Shown one piece after another: positions 43,259 through 51,894 of a stretch of 64,000 nucleotides of DNA. How positions within the stretch are numbered: the stretch's first letter is position 1; the number at the start of each line of letters is the position of its first letter. Source of the stretch: Microbacterium memoriense (GTDB lineage Bacteria > Actinomycetota > Actinomycetes > Actinomycetales > Microbacteriaceae); NCBI RefSeq assembly GCF_025398275.1, contig NZ_JAODOR010000010.1:202345-266344 (forward strand), given 5' to 3'. Both the position numbers and the translations under genes were made by a program. The notes under the pieces are model-generated. The model did not search any database. It was not told the DNA's origin and was given only the letters and a program-made list of their open reading frames with translations.

Positions 43259-44490
43259 CCCGCCCATTCGAGGGTCCGCTCGGGGTGGGGCAGGAGGAAC
43301 CCGGCACGGGCGACATCGCCCACGACGATCACAGCGGGGTTGCGGACGCCGGCGCGCTGCGCGTCGGTGAGTGCGGTGGCCAGTGTCGTGTGGGTCGTGC
43401 GCTGCTGCGGCGTATGTCCGCTCTCGACGATCGCGACCGGACGCTCGGCATCCGCGCCGTCGGCGAGAGCGGCGGCGACGAGTCGGGGCAGCGCCGCAAC
43501 CCCCATCAGCACGACGACCGTCACGTCGGGGTCGGCGAGCGCCGCACGCGTCGACGACGTGAGCGCGGCTTGGCCGTTGACGATGTGCACGGCCGAGGCG
43601 GTCTGACGGTGCGTCACGGGGATGCCGGCAGCCTGCGGCACCGAGATCGCACTCGAGACCCCGGGGACGACATCCACGGGGACACCGGCCGCGACACACG
43701 CGAGTACTTCTTCACCGCCGCGTCCGAAGACGAACGGGTCGCCGCCCTTGAGCCGGACGACACGGCGGCCCGCGCGGGCGTGCTCGACCAGGAGCGCGTT
43801 GATCTCCTCCTGCGGGACGGGGTGGTGTCCGGGTTGCTTGCCCACGTCGATGACAATCGTGTCGGGATCGAGTTCCTCGAGGAGCTGTGCCGTGGGCCCG
43901 AGTCGATCGGCGATGAGGACGTCGGCTTCCGCGATGAGGCGCCTCCCACGCACCGTGAGCAGATCGACGGCTCCGGGACCGCCGCCGACGAGGTCGACAC
44001 GGCCGACCCCCGTCGTGCGACGGCGGCGCAGCGGCAACCGTCCATCGGTCAGGAGGCGGTCGATGGCGTCACGCACGCGGACGGATCTGCGCGGGTCGAC
44101 ACCGGCATCCGACACGACGCCGACCAGCACATCACCGGACGACGTCTGCGCCGTGAGCCGGGCCGTTCCGTGTCCCGCGCTGGATGCGTTGATGCAGAAC
44201 ACGTGACGACGCTCGCAGGCGGCGGCGACGGCAAGGTCGACGCGCGCGTCGCCGGTCGCCGTGTGCACCATCCATGCGCCGGCCAGGTCCCCACGACGGA
44301 AGCGCCGCGGGGTCCATGCGACGTCACTGCGCCGCACCAGCTCACGCACCTCGGCGCACAGCTCCGGAGCGACGACGCGAACGTACGCGCCATCGTCGAG
44401 CAGTCGCCGCATCCGACGTGCGGTGACGGCGCCGCCACCGACCACCAGCACCTCGCGCCCCGCCAGGGACACACCGATCATCGTCGTCAT
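43255..44490 (-). CDS. cysG: Siroheme synthase: precorrin-2 dehydrogenase fused to uroporphyrinogen-III methyltransferase
   Basis: The N-terminal domain (1-150; VLVVGGGAVTARRM and CINASS...GTARLTAQ) oxidises precorrin-2. The C-terminal SUMT domain (about 165-410; VGGGPGAVDLLTVRG, LKGGDPFVFGRGGEE, GIPVTHR) adds two methyl groups to uroporphyrinogen III. ATG 44490 is chosen because GGAGGAG lies five bases upstream; ATG 44481 is also possible. It is the third gene of the nir operon. A second, stand-alone SUMT is in the cys operon. Confidence 0.93.
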   Translation of the reverse strand: MTTMIGVSLAGREVLVVGGGAVTARRMRRLLDDGAYVRVVAPELCAEVRELVRRSDVAWTPRRFRRGDLAGAWMVHTATGDARVDLAVAAACERRHVFCINASSAGHGTARLTAQTSSGDVLVGVVSDAGVDPRRSVRVRDAIDRLLTDGRLPLRRRRTTGVGRVDLVGGGPGAVDLLTVRGRRLIAEADVLIADRLGPTAQLLEELDPDTIVIDVGKQPGHHPVPQEEINALLVEHARAGRRVVRLKGGDPFVFGRGGEEVLACVAAGVPVDVVPGVSSAISVPQAAGIPVTHRQTASAVHIVNGQAALTSSTRAALADPDVTVVVLMGVAALPRLVAAALADGADAERPVAIVESGHTPQQRTTHTTLATALTDAQRAGVRNPAVIVVGDVARAGFLLPHPERTLEWAG

Positions 44491-44492
44491 CG

Positions 44493-44858
44493 TCACTCCT
44501 CCCACCGGATGCAGAGGTCCTCGCCGCGCCGTGCGACGGGCCAGACCCGCAGGTGCGCGGGTTCCTTGCCCTGCGGATCCAGGCAGATGCCGGTCCGCAG
44601 GTCGAACACATGCTTGTACATGGGCGAGGCGATCGTCGGCGCATCGGCCCGAGTGCCGACGATCCCTCGAGAGATCACGTTCGCCCCACTGTACGGGTCG
44701 AGGTTCGATACGGCATGCAGTGCACCGTCGCGCAACAGGAAGAGTGCGATCTGCGTCGAACCGATCAGGGCTGCCCGGCCGCGCTCGACCTCGAGGTCCG
44801 AGACGGCGCACAGCCGAATCCAGATGTGCGTGCGCGATCCGGCCGCCACGGCGGTCAT
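44493..44858 (-). CDS. nirD: Nitrite reductase small subunit
   Basis: A 121-residue Rieske-like-fold subunit of the NADH-dependent nitrite reductase. As in other NirD proteins, the Rieske cysteine/histidine ligands are missing (SPMYKHVFDLRTGICLDP has H and C but not the CxH pairs). ATG 44858 overlaps the nirB stop (ATGA). Confidence 0.92.
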   Translation of the reverse strand: MTAVAAGSRTHIWIRLCAVSDLEVERGRAALIGSTQIALFLLRDGALHAVSNLDPYSGANVISRGIVGTRADAPTIASPMYKHVFDLRTGICLDPQGKEPAHLRVWPVARRGEDLCIRWEE

Positions 44859-47428
44859 CGCCGCACCGCCAGGGTCGTTCCCGCGATCGGGACGACACCC
44901 GCGCGCCGCTCTTCCGCACTCGCGGGGCGCACCTGGCCGCGTTCGGCGACGTAGCCGAGCGACGGGTCGGGAGTGTCCGGCGCGTTGACGAAGGAGTGGA
45001 AGCGGGCGAGCTTCGCGGGGTCGGCCAGGGTCGCCGCCCATTCGTCTTCGTAGGCGTCCACATGCCGCGCCATCGCCGCGTCGAGATCGGCGCAGATCCC
45101 GAGGCTGTCCTCGAAGATGACGGCGCGAAGCTCGTCCAAGCCACCCTCCAGCTCCTGCATCCACGGCGCCGTCCGCTGCAACCGGTCCGCGGTGCGGATG
45201 TAGTAGAGGAAGAACCGGTCGATCGCCTGGATCAGCTGATCGTCGTCGAGGCCTTCGGCCAGGAGCTCGGCGTGCCGCGGGGTGAAGCCGCCGTTGCCGC
45301 CGACATAGAGGTTCCAGCCGTTCTCGGTCGCGATGACCCCGGCATCCTTCCCGCGGGCCTCGGCACACTCCCGCGCACATCCCGATACCCCGAGCTTCAG
45401 CTTGTGCGGTGCACGGAGCCCGCGATAGCGCAGTTCGAGCCGGACGGCCATGCCCACCGAATCGAGCACGCCGTATCGGCACCAGGTCGATCCGACGCAC
45501 GACTTCACGGTGCGCAGCGACTTGCCGTAGGCCTGGCCGGATTCGAAGCCGGCATCCACGAGTCGTTGCCAGATCTCGGGCAACTGCTCGAGGCGCGCAC
45601 CGAACATGTCGATGCGCTGCCCGCCGGTGATCTTCGTATAGAGCGCGTAGTCGCGGGCGATCTCGCCGATGACGATCAGCCCCTCGGGCGTCACCTCGCC
45701 ACCCGCCATGCGCGGGACCACGGAGTAAGTGCCGTCGCGTTGGATGTTGGCCATGACATGGTCGTTCGTGTCCTGCAGCGTCGCGTTCTCGCCGTCGAGG
45801 ACGTGGCCGCCGACGAGCGTCGACAGGATGCTCGCGAGCGTCGGCTTGCAGATGTCGCAGCCGCGACCGCTCCCGAATCGCTCGATGACGGCCGAGAAAG
45901 TCGTGAGCTCCGAGACCCGCACGGCATCGAAGAGCTGCCGACGCGAGAGGTCGAAGTGCTCGCACAGCGCGTTCGAGACCACCTGGCCGGACTTGGCGAG
46001 TTCCTGCCCGACGAGCTTCTTCACCATGACGGTGCACGAACCGCACGTCGCGCCGGCCTTCGTGCACGCCTTGACGGCAGCAGCATCCGCGCAGCCCTCG
46101 TCGTGGACCGCGCGGCGGATGCGGCCGGCGGTCACACTCGAGCAGGAGCAGACGACGGCCTCATCGGGCAGCTCCGCCATCGGCGCGCTACCCGAGACCT
46201 CGGGCGCGAGGTACACGGCCGGGTCCGCGCCCAGGGCCCCACCGACCAGGGGGCGCAACGAGCCGTAGGCGGCGGCGTCGCCCACCAGGATGCCGCCGAG
46301 CAGCGTCTTGGCATCGTCGGAGAGTACGAGCTTCTTGTAGACACCGGCGGTCGGGTCCGCATAGACGACGTCGAGCGCCCCCGGTGTCGTGGCCATCGCG
46401 TCGCCGAAGCTGGCGACGTCGATGCCGGAGAACTTGAGCTTGGCCGACAGATCGAAGCCGGGGAACGTCGCGTCGCCTCCGGACAGGCGCGACGCGGCGA
46501 CCTCCGCCATGGCGTAGCCAGGGGCGACGAGGCCCACCGCCATGCCATCGAAGTTCGCGACTTCACCGATCGCGAGAATGGCCGGATCGCTGGTCCGGCA
46601 TGTCTCGTCGATGACGACACCACCGCGCGGATGGCAGTCGAGTTGGGCGTCGCGGGCGAGCTCATCGCGGGGACGTACCCCGACGGTGAAGACGGCCACA
46701 TCGACGTCGGCGTCACTGCCGTCGCGGAAAGCGATGTGCGAAACCTGCCCCGTCCGGTCCGGGTCGAGCCGGGTCGTCACGGTTTCGGTGCGCACGCCGA
46801 TCCCGCGCGCTTCGATCAGGCGACGAAGGATGCCGCCCGCACCGGAATCGAGCTGCGCCGACATCAGCCGATCGCTGGATTGGACGACCGTCGGCGTCAC
46901 ATCGAGGCCGCCGAGCGCCTCGGCGGCCTCGAGACCCAGCAAGCCACCGCCGACGACGACGCCGCGCAGGGGGCGTCCGAGTTGCTCCCGACGCCGTTCG
47001 ACGAACGTGCGGAGTTGCTCGAGATCGTCGATCGTGCGGTAGACGAAGCATCCCGGCAGGTCGAAGCCGTCGAGGGCCAACCGGGCCGCATACGAGCCGG
47101 TGGCCAACACCAGCCGGTCGTAGTCGAGGAACCGGCCGCTCGCCAGCCGCACGCGGCGCCGCGACCGGTCGATCACGGCGACCGGGTCGGCCGGAAGGAA
47201 GTCGACGCGCTCGTCGGCGAGCGCCGCCGGGTCGAGCGTGAGGTCATCGGCGTCGCGCCCGGTGAGGTATCCGGTGAGCCCGACGCGGTCGTACGGTAGC
47301 CGGCCCTCGTCGCCGACCACGGTCACCCGGACGGGCAGGTCTTCGCGGCTGAGGAGACTCTCGACGAAACGGTGGCCGACCATGCCGGCGCCGACGACGA
47401 CGATTCGCTGCGGGTTCTGTGCGCTCAC
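44855..47428 (-). CDS. nirB: NADH-dependent nitrite reductase large subunit
   Basis: Reduces nitrite to ammonium in the cytosol. The 857 residues contain an FAD/NAD domain (1-310; VVVGAGMVGHRF), a BFD-type [2Fe-2S] region (about 425-465; CSCSSVTAGRI ... CGSC) and the siroheme/[4Fe-4S] domain with Cys pairs at about 640-646 and 683-687 (SCVGSTWC, GCAREC). GTG 47428 has GGAGGA nine bases upstream. It is the first gene of a five-gene minus-strand operon. A TAGCGT box lies 57 bases upstream (47486-47491, opposite strand). Confidence 0.95.
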   Translation of the reverse strand: MSAQNPQRIVVVGAGMVGHRFVESLLSREDLPVRVTVVGDEGRLPYDRVGLTGYLTGRDADDLTLDPAALADERVDFLPADPVAVIDRSRRRVRLASGRFLDYDRLVLATGSYAARLALDGFDLPGCFVYRTIDDLEQLRTFVERRREQLGRPLRGVVVGGGLLGLEAAEALGGLDVTPTVVQSSDRLMSAQLDSGAGGILRRLIEARGIGVRTETVTTRLDPDRTGQVSHIAFRDGSDADVDVAVFTVGVRPRDELARDAQLDCHPRGGVVIDETCRTSDPAILAIGEVANFDGMAVGLVAPGYAMAEVAASRLSGGDATFPGFDLSAKLKFSGIDVASFGDAMATTPGALDVVYADPTAGVYKKLVLSDDAKTLLGGILVGDAAAYGSLRPLVGGALGADPAVYLAPEVSGSAPMAELPDEAVVCSCSSVTAGRIRRAVHDEGCADAAAVKACTKAGATCGSCTVMVKKLVGQELAKSGQVVSNALCEHFDLSRRQLFDAVRVSELTTFSAVIERFGSGRGCDICKPTLASILSTLVGGHVLDGENATLQDTNDHVMANIQRDGTYSVVPRMAGGEVTPEGLIVIGEIARDYALYTKITGGQRIDMFGARLEQLPEIWQRLVDAGFESGQAYGKSLRTVKSCVGSTWCRYGVLDSVGMAVRLELRYRGLRAPHKLKLGVSGCARECAEARGKDAGVIATENGWNLYVGGNGGFTPRHAELLAEGLDDDQLIQAIDRFFLYYIRTADRLQRTAPWMQELEGGLDELRAVIFEDSLGICADLDAAMARHVDAYEDEWAATLADPAKLARFHSFVNAPDTPDPSLGYVAERGQVRPASAEERRAGVVPIAGTTLAVRR

Positions 47429-47590
47429 GGGAGTCCTCCTGGGGCGATCCACCGACCCACCCGGACGCGAGTGGGGTGATCTTCGACGCTAGGGGCCTCG
47501 TGTTTCACCGCACCCGGCCCTGCGTTACCCCGCGGGAACGTCTTCCTCACAAACCCCCGAGAGCAGTGTGAGGCCGCGCCCCTCCCGTTG

Positions 47591-47653
47591 CCGAGTGCGC
47601 GGGTTCCTGCCGAGAGCGCCGGACGTGCGCCGCGCGCAACCAGTGCACTCGCG
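47591..47653. repeat. Degenerate copy of the 7476-7562 hairpin element
   Basis: CCGAGTGCGCGGGTTC (47591-47606) opens an element that shares GCCGAGTGCGC, GGTTC, GCCGAG and GCGCCGG in the same order with 7478-7510. The return arm ends GCAACCAGTGCACTCGCG (47636-47653), pairing at 12 of 16 positions. It lies between the AraC-type gene and nirB. Confidence 0.6.
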
Positions 47654-47692
47654 AAGAACCGGCGCGCTCGCGCGCGGCGGTGGGGCAGGCGG

Positions 47693-48661
47693 TCAGGATG
47701 CCAGGGCGGTGGGCGTGCAGCTGAACCGGGCACGGTAGGCGGTCGGGGTCGTGCCGAGCGTGCGCGAGAAGTTCTGCCGCAGGACCGCCGCCGACCCGAA
47801 GCCGCACTCGTAGGCGATGGCATCGAGCCCGAGTTCGGTCTGCTCCAACAGACGCTGGGCCTGAATGAGCCGCTGGCGCGCGAGCCAGGCGGCCGGGGTC
47901 GTCCCGTGATCTGCTTTGAACCGACGCGCGAACGTGCGCGGTGACATGTGCGCCCGTGCGGCGAGCTGATCGACGGGGAGATCGAGCCGGAGGTTCTCCA
48001 GCATCCAATCGGTGACGGGCGACAGCGACAACGACGTCGATTCGGGCAGCGGACGGGCGATGAACTGCGCCTGGCCGCCGTCGCGCTGCGGCGGGACGAC
48101 CATGCGCCGGGCGATCTTGTTGGTCAGCTCCGCCCCGAGTTCGAGGCGGAGGAGGTACAGGCACGCGTCGAGCCCGGCTGCCGTGCCGGCACTCGTGATG
48201 ATGCGCCCGTCGTGGACGTAGAGGACATCGGGGTCGACATCGATCTGCGGATACATCCGCGCCATCGTGGCGGCGTAGCGCCAGTGCGTGGTCGCCCGGC
48301 GGCCGTCGAGAACTCCGGAGGCCGCGACGACGAACGAACCGCTGCAGACGGTGAGCACCCAGGCCCCGCGCGCGACGGCGCGCTGGATGACGCCGATCAC
48401 CCGCTCGTCGACGTGTGCCCACGACTCGCGCGGGATCGGCGCGACGACGACCAGGTCGGCCTCATCGGCGAAGTCGAGGCTGGCATCGACGTTGATCGAG
48501 AAGCCGATGTTCGCCGGGACGACGCCCGGATCCGGCGTCACGATGCGGAAGTCGAAGAGCGGCACTCCGTCGTCACGACGATCGAGACCGAAGGCTTCGC
48601 ACGCAAGACCGAACTCGAACGGCGCGAAACCGGGCTGGACGATGCAGGCGACAGTGTGCAT
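47693..48661 (-). CDS. GlxA-type AraC-family regulator with DJ-1/PfpI domain
   Basis: A 322-residue regulator. An N-terminal DJ-1/PfpI-like domain (1-170; VACIVQPGFAPFEFGLA, LTVCSGSFVVA) probably binds a small ligand, and the C-terminal pair of helix-turn-helix motifs (MSPRTFARRFKADHG, LDAIAYECGFGSAAVLRQNF) binds DNA. ATG 48661 is seven bases after TAGGAT (48669-48674, opposite strand). TGCCACTAGTGGCA (48691-48704), a perfect 14-bp palindrome in the 71-bp divergent promoter region, is a plausible autoregulatory site. Confidence 0.9.
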   Translation of the reverse strand: MHTVACIVQPGFAPFEFGLACEAFGLDRRDDGVPLFDFRIVTPDPGVVPANIGFSINVDASLDFADEADLVVVAPIPRESWAHVDERVIGVIQRAVARGAWVLTVCSGSFVVAASGVLDGRRATTHWRYAATMARMYPQIDVDPDVLYVHDGRIITSAGTAAGLDACLYLLRLELGAELTNKIARRMVVPPQRDGGQAQFIARPLPESTSLSLSPVTDWMLENLRLDLPVDQLAARAHMSPRTFARRFKADHGTTPAAWLARQRLIQAQRLLEQTELGLDAIAYECGFGSAAVLRQNFSRTLGTTPTAYRARFSCTPTALAS

Positions 48662-48690
48662 GGCAGGAATCCTACCCTCATACGCAGTCC

Positions 48691-48704
48691 TGCCACTAGT
48701 GGCA
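48691..48704. promoter_or_regulatory. 14-bp palindrome between AraC-type gene and small membrane gene
   Basis: TGCCACTAGTGGCA is perfectly symmetric and lies between two divergent -10 boxes (TAGGAT to the left, TAGCGT at 48720-48725 to the right). Recognition by the GlxA-type regulator is inference. Confidence 0.55.
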
Positions 48705-48732
48705 GTCACAGCGCGAGCGTAGCGTTTCCGCC

Positions 48733-48852
48733 ATGCTCACCGTCTTGCTCCTCCTCATCGCCCTCTCCACCGTCGGTACGGTCGCCACGGTCCGCGCGCT
48801 CCGCGTCGACGGCTACCGCCGCATCCCCACCGACCCTTCCCGCCTGCCCTGA
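48733..48852 (+). CDS. 39-residue single-pass membrane protein
   Basis: MLTVLLLLIALSTVGTVATV forms one membrane helix followed by a basic, proline-containing tail (RALRVDGYRRIPTDPSRLP). ATG 48733 is seven bases after TAGCGT (48720-48725), giving it a promoter of the same design as its neighbours. Divergent from the AraC-type regulator. No family is recognised. Confidence 0.65.
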   Translation: MLTVLLLLIALSTVGTVATVRALRVDGYRRIPTDPSRLP

Positions 48853-48877
48853 CGCTGACGCCTCGAGAGAGCGGGGG

Positions 48878-49963
48878 TCAGGGGCGGAGGGACGTCACAG
48901 CGTCCAGGAGGATGCCGGCCGAGCGCGCCCAGGAGAACCGGGCGATGTGGGCGCGGCCGGCGGCGACCACGGCGACCACAGCGGCGGGGTCGTCGAGCGT
49001 GCGGACGGCGTCGGCGAAAGCGGCGGCATCCGTGCCGGGCGCGTACAGCGCCCCGCCGCCGGCGACCTCCCGGAAGATCGGCATGTCGGTGATGACGGCG
49101 GGCACGCCGAGCTCGATCGCCTCGGCGACCGGCAGCCCGTACCCCTCGTCGAGGGATGCCGACACCAGCACGGCGCGGTCGGCCAGCAGCGCCGCGTACT
49201 CGGCGTCGGTCACCCCGCCGTGGAACACGACGCGTCCACCGGCAGGCTCGATGAGCGCCTCCAGCTCGGCGCGACGGGCATCGGAGATCCGAGACAGCAG
49301 ATGCAGCGTGCGACCGGGAAGCATCCCGATCGCCCGAATGAGCGTCTCGACGTTCTTGTAGGGCATGAATGAGCCCATGTAGACGAGGTTCTCCGCGCCG
49401 GGCACCACCGTCACCCCGAAATCCGCCAGGCGCTGCGGCGCGTTCGGGATCACGACAACGGGTCGCTTCGTCAACCGCACGCGCGCGAACTCGGCCGCGG
49501 AGGTCTCGCTGACCGTCGCGACGATGTCGGCGGCGTTCAGTGTCAGCCGCTGCGGAACGTACGACAGGTGGAAGAGGCGCCACCCCGCGCGCACATACCA
49601 GGGCAGATCCTTCGGCGGCGTGCGATGCCGGTAGTAGATCGTGTCGTGGAGGGTGAGGATGAGCCGGAAACGCCGCCCGAGTGAACCGATCGTCTGCATC
49701 GGCGAGAACACGGCATCCGGATGCTGCTTGTTGAGCCCGAGCGCCGCCAGCGGCTCGATGATCGCGGTCGGATCCCCGATCACGAGGACCTCGGCGCCGG
49801 CCGGGAGAAACGCACGCTGGCGCTCATCGAAGATCAGGTACGTGACCTCGATGCCGCGGTCCGCCGCCGCGGCGGCGACCGCAGCGGCGAGCTCGGTGGA
49901 GTACCGACTGATCCCATCGTGGAAATCCACGCGGATGTAGCGCGCATCGAAGAACAGGCGCAT
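48878..49963 (-). CDS. GT4-family glycosyltransferase
   Basis: A 361-residue GT-B enzyme with the C-terminal nucleotide-sugar site ASLDEGYGLPVAEAIELGVP and an N-terminal acceptor domain beginning MRLFFDARYIRVDFHDGISR. It probably builds a cell-surface polysaccharide or glycolipid. ATG 49963 starts one base after the stop of the upstream glycosyltransferase, so both form an operon. Confidence 0.87.
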   Translation of the reverse strand: MRLFFDARYIRVDFHDGISRYSTELAAAVAAAAADRGIEVTYLIFDERQRAFLPAGAEVLVIGDPTAIIEPLAALGLNKQHPDAVFSPMQTIGSLGRRFRLILTLHDTIYYRHRTPPKDLPWYVRAGWRLFHLSYVPQRLTLNAADIVATVSETSAAEFARVRLTKRPVVVIPNAPQRLADFGVTVVPGAENLVYMGSFMPYKNVETLIRAIGMLPGRTLHLLSRISDARRAELEALIEPAGGRVVFHGGVTDAEYAALLADRAVLVSASLDEGYGLPVAEAIELGVPAVITDMPIFREVAGGGALYAPGTDAAAFADAVRTLDDPAAVVAVVAAGRAHIARFSWARSAGILLDAVTSLRP

Positions 49964-49964
49964 C

Positions 49965-51176
49965 TCAGAGCGGCTCGCCCCGGTACAGCTTCTCGAAGGT
50001 GTCCAGGGTCTTCTCGATGTCGTGGATCTCCACGCCATCCAGCGACGCCTGCTGCATCCGTCGGTACTCCACCGGGTCGGCGGTCAGGACGCGACGAAGC
50101 TTGTCGGCGAGATCATCGACGTTTCCCGGTTCGAACAGATAGCCGTTCTCGCCGTCATGGATGAGGTGCGGAAGGGCGACGGCGTTCGCGCCGACCACCG
50201 GCAGGCCCGAGGCCATGGCTTCCATCGTCGCGATCGACTGCAGCTCGGCGATCGACGCGATGGCGAACACGTCGGCCTGCGCGTACGACGCGCGCAGCTG
50301 ATCCTCCTCGACCCGCCCGTGGAAGACGATCCGGTCCGACAGGCCCAGCCGCTGCGCGGTCTGCTCGAGGTTGCGGCGCTGGTCGCCGCCACCGACGATG
50401 TCGAAGGTGATGTTCGGGATGTCGGTGACGAGCTTCGCGATCGCCTCGAGTGTGACCTCGACGTGCTTCTCGGTCGTCAGGCGTCCGACGAACAGCACGC
50501 GGTAGTGATCGCGCTCGCTGAAATCGGGGGTGTAGTTGCGCTTGTCGATGCCGCAGCTGATGGGGATGACACCCGTGATGTCGATCGTCGCCTCGAGGAA
50601 CTCCGCAGCCTTGCGCGTCGGAGTCGTCACCGCGCGCGACATGTCGAACGTGCGCTTCGCGTCATCCCAGGCGAGCTTGAGCACGAGCTTGTCGAGCAGG
50701 GGCGGCAGGGTCGTGAAGTCGAGGACGTTCTCGGCCATGACGTGATTGGTCGCGATCACCGGGATGCCGCGCTGATGCGCGACGCGCGTGAGCGCGCGCC
50801 CGAGGACGATGTGCGACTGGCTGTGCACGACGTCCGCGGGAACCTCGTCCAGAAGCCGTCGCGAGTAGTGCTTCGCGCGCCAGGGCCACGCGAAACGCAA
50901 CCAGTCGTGGGGGAACCAGCGCCACCCCGGCGGCCGGTGGACGGTGATCTCCTGGCCCTCGATGACCTCGCGGAAGACGCCGTGATTGCGCAGCGAAAGG
51001 CCGGGAGTGAGGACGTGCACGTCGTGGCCACGACCGGCGAGTCCCGCCGCGAGCCGCTCGGCGAAGCGCGCGGCCCCGTTGACGTCGGGGGCAAAAGTAT
51101 CGGCGGCGATGACGATCGTGAGCGTTCCCCGGGCGGGGTCGTGCGTCGCGGATCCGGTCACGGGGTACGGGGCCAA
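49965..51176 (-). CDS. GT4-family glycosyltransferase (PimB/diacylglycerol glucosyltransferase-like)
   Basis: A 403-residue GT-B enzyme with FAPDVNGAARFAERLAAGL near the N-terminus, the phosphate-binding ISCGIDKRNY and LFVGRLTTEKHVE, and the E-x7-E loop SIAELQSIATMEAMASGLP. It resembles lipid-linked mannosyl- and glucosyltransferases. The start is uncertain: TTG 51176 or GTG 51161. First gene of the two-gene operon. Confidence 0.87.
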   Translation of the reverse strand: MAPYPVTGSATHDPARGTLTIVIAADTFAPDVNGAARFAERLAAGLAGRGHDVHVLTPGLSLRNHGVFREVIEGQEITVHRPPGWRWFPHDWLRFAWPWRAKHYSRRLLDEVPADVVHSQSHIVLGRALTRVAHQRGIPVIATNHVMAENVLDFTTLPPLLDKLVLKLAWDDAKRTFDMSRAVTTPTRKAAEFLEATIDITGVIPISCGIDKRNYTPDFSERDHYRVLFVGRLTTEKHVEVTLEAIAKLVTDIPNITFDIVGGGDQRRNLEQTAQRLGLSDRIVFHGRVEEDQLRASYAQADVFAIASIAELQSIATMEAMASGLPVVGANAVALPHLIHDGENGYLFEPGNVDDLADKLRRVLTADPVEYRRMQQASLDGVEIHDIEKTLDTFEKLYRGEPL

Positions 51177-51281
51177 TCTGTGCGGCGGTGGCGCACCGCG
51201 GATCGCGGAAACACCGATGCGAGTCTAGCCGAGCACCCTCCGCACCCCCGGGAGCACCCGCGCGGCACGTAGCCTGAAGTC

Positions 51282-51872
51282 ATGGCGCGACTTCACGCAG
51301 ATGCAGACCCGACTCGCTGGGTGCCGGTGACCGAGTCCTTCGGCTTCCGGGGGCGCCGGGCCCGGAAGCAGGCGATCCGGATGCTGCTGACCCAGGCCGG
51401 CGGAGCGCTCGGCGCGGCCGGGCGTCCGGGTGGCGGGGTCACTGCGTGGGCGGTGAGTCAGGCCGCACCGTGGCTGATGCGCAAGGCCGCCGGCCGTGTG
51501 CTCGTCTGGGTCTGGAAGAGCGAGCCCGATCTGCTGGTCGTCATGGCACAGATCCAGGAGCTCACGGCGCAGCTGCGCACGGCGCGCGCGATGATGCCGA
51601 TCGAGTACGACGACACCGAGACCTTCCGCGGCACCTATCTGGGGGTCGGCGAGAAGCTGGTCATGGCACTGCCGGCATCCGCCACGACTCCCCCGTTCGC
51701 GACCTACACGTGGGACACCGGCACGCACCTCATCACCCTGACGGCCGTGTGCGCCGACCGCGAGCGCTTCGGCACCGTGATCGGCGCTGTCGACGATCTC
51801 GCCCGCTCGTTGCGGCTGACCGACGACCTCACGGTGGGCGAATCGGCCGTGCTGCGGATCGATCCCGCCTGA
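51282..51872 (+). CDS. Conserved-looking hypothetical protein
   Basis: A 196-residue protein of no family I recognise. Residues 25-80 are basic and amphipathic with Gly/Ala-rich stretches (GGALGAAGRPGGGVTAW), and residues 95-196 look like a compact alpha/beta domain (VMALPASATTPPFATYTWD, GVTGVAD-like GTVIGAVDDLARSL). ATG 51282 follows TAGCCT (51270-51275) by six bases. Good codon bias and a promoter of the local type argue that it is real. Confidence 0.7.
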   Translation: MARLHADADPTRWVPVTESFGFRGRRARKQAIRMLLTQAGGALGAAGRPGGGVTAWAVSQAAPWLMRKAAGRVLVWVWKSEPDLLVVMAQIQELTAQLRTARAMMPIEYDDTETFRGTYLGVGEKLVMALPASATTPPFATYTWDTGTHLITLTAVCADRERFGTVIGAVDDLARSLRLTDDLTVGESAVLRIDPA

Positions 51873-51894
51873 CGCGCGCGCCGCGTCAACAAGA

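Noticed and set aside
44261..47299. A 1012-codon open frame on the plus strand opposite nirB, nirD and cysG
   Set aside because: It is the antisense shadow of genuine genes with recognisable domains; high GC removes stop codons from the opposite strand, and its translation is Arg/Ala/Asp-rich low complexity.
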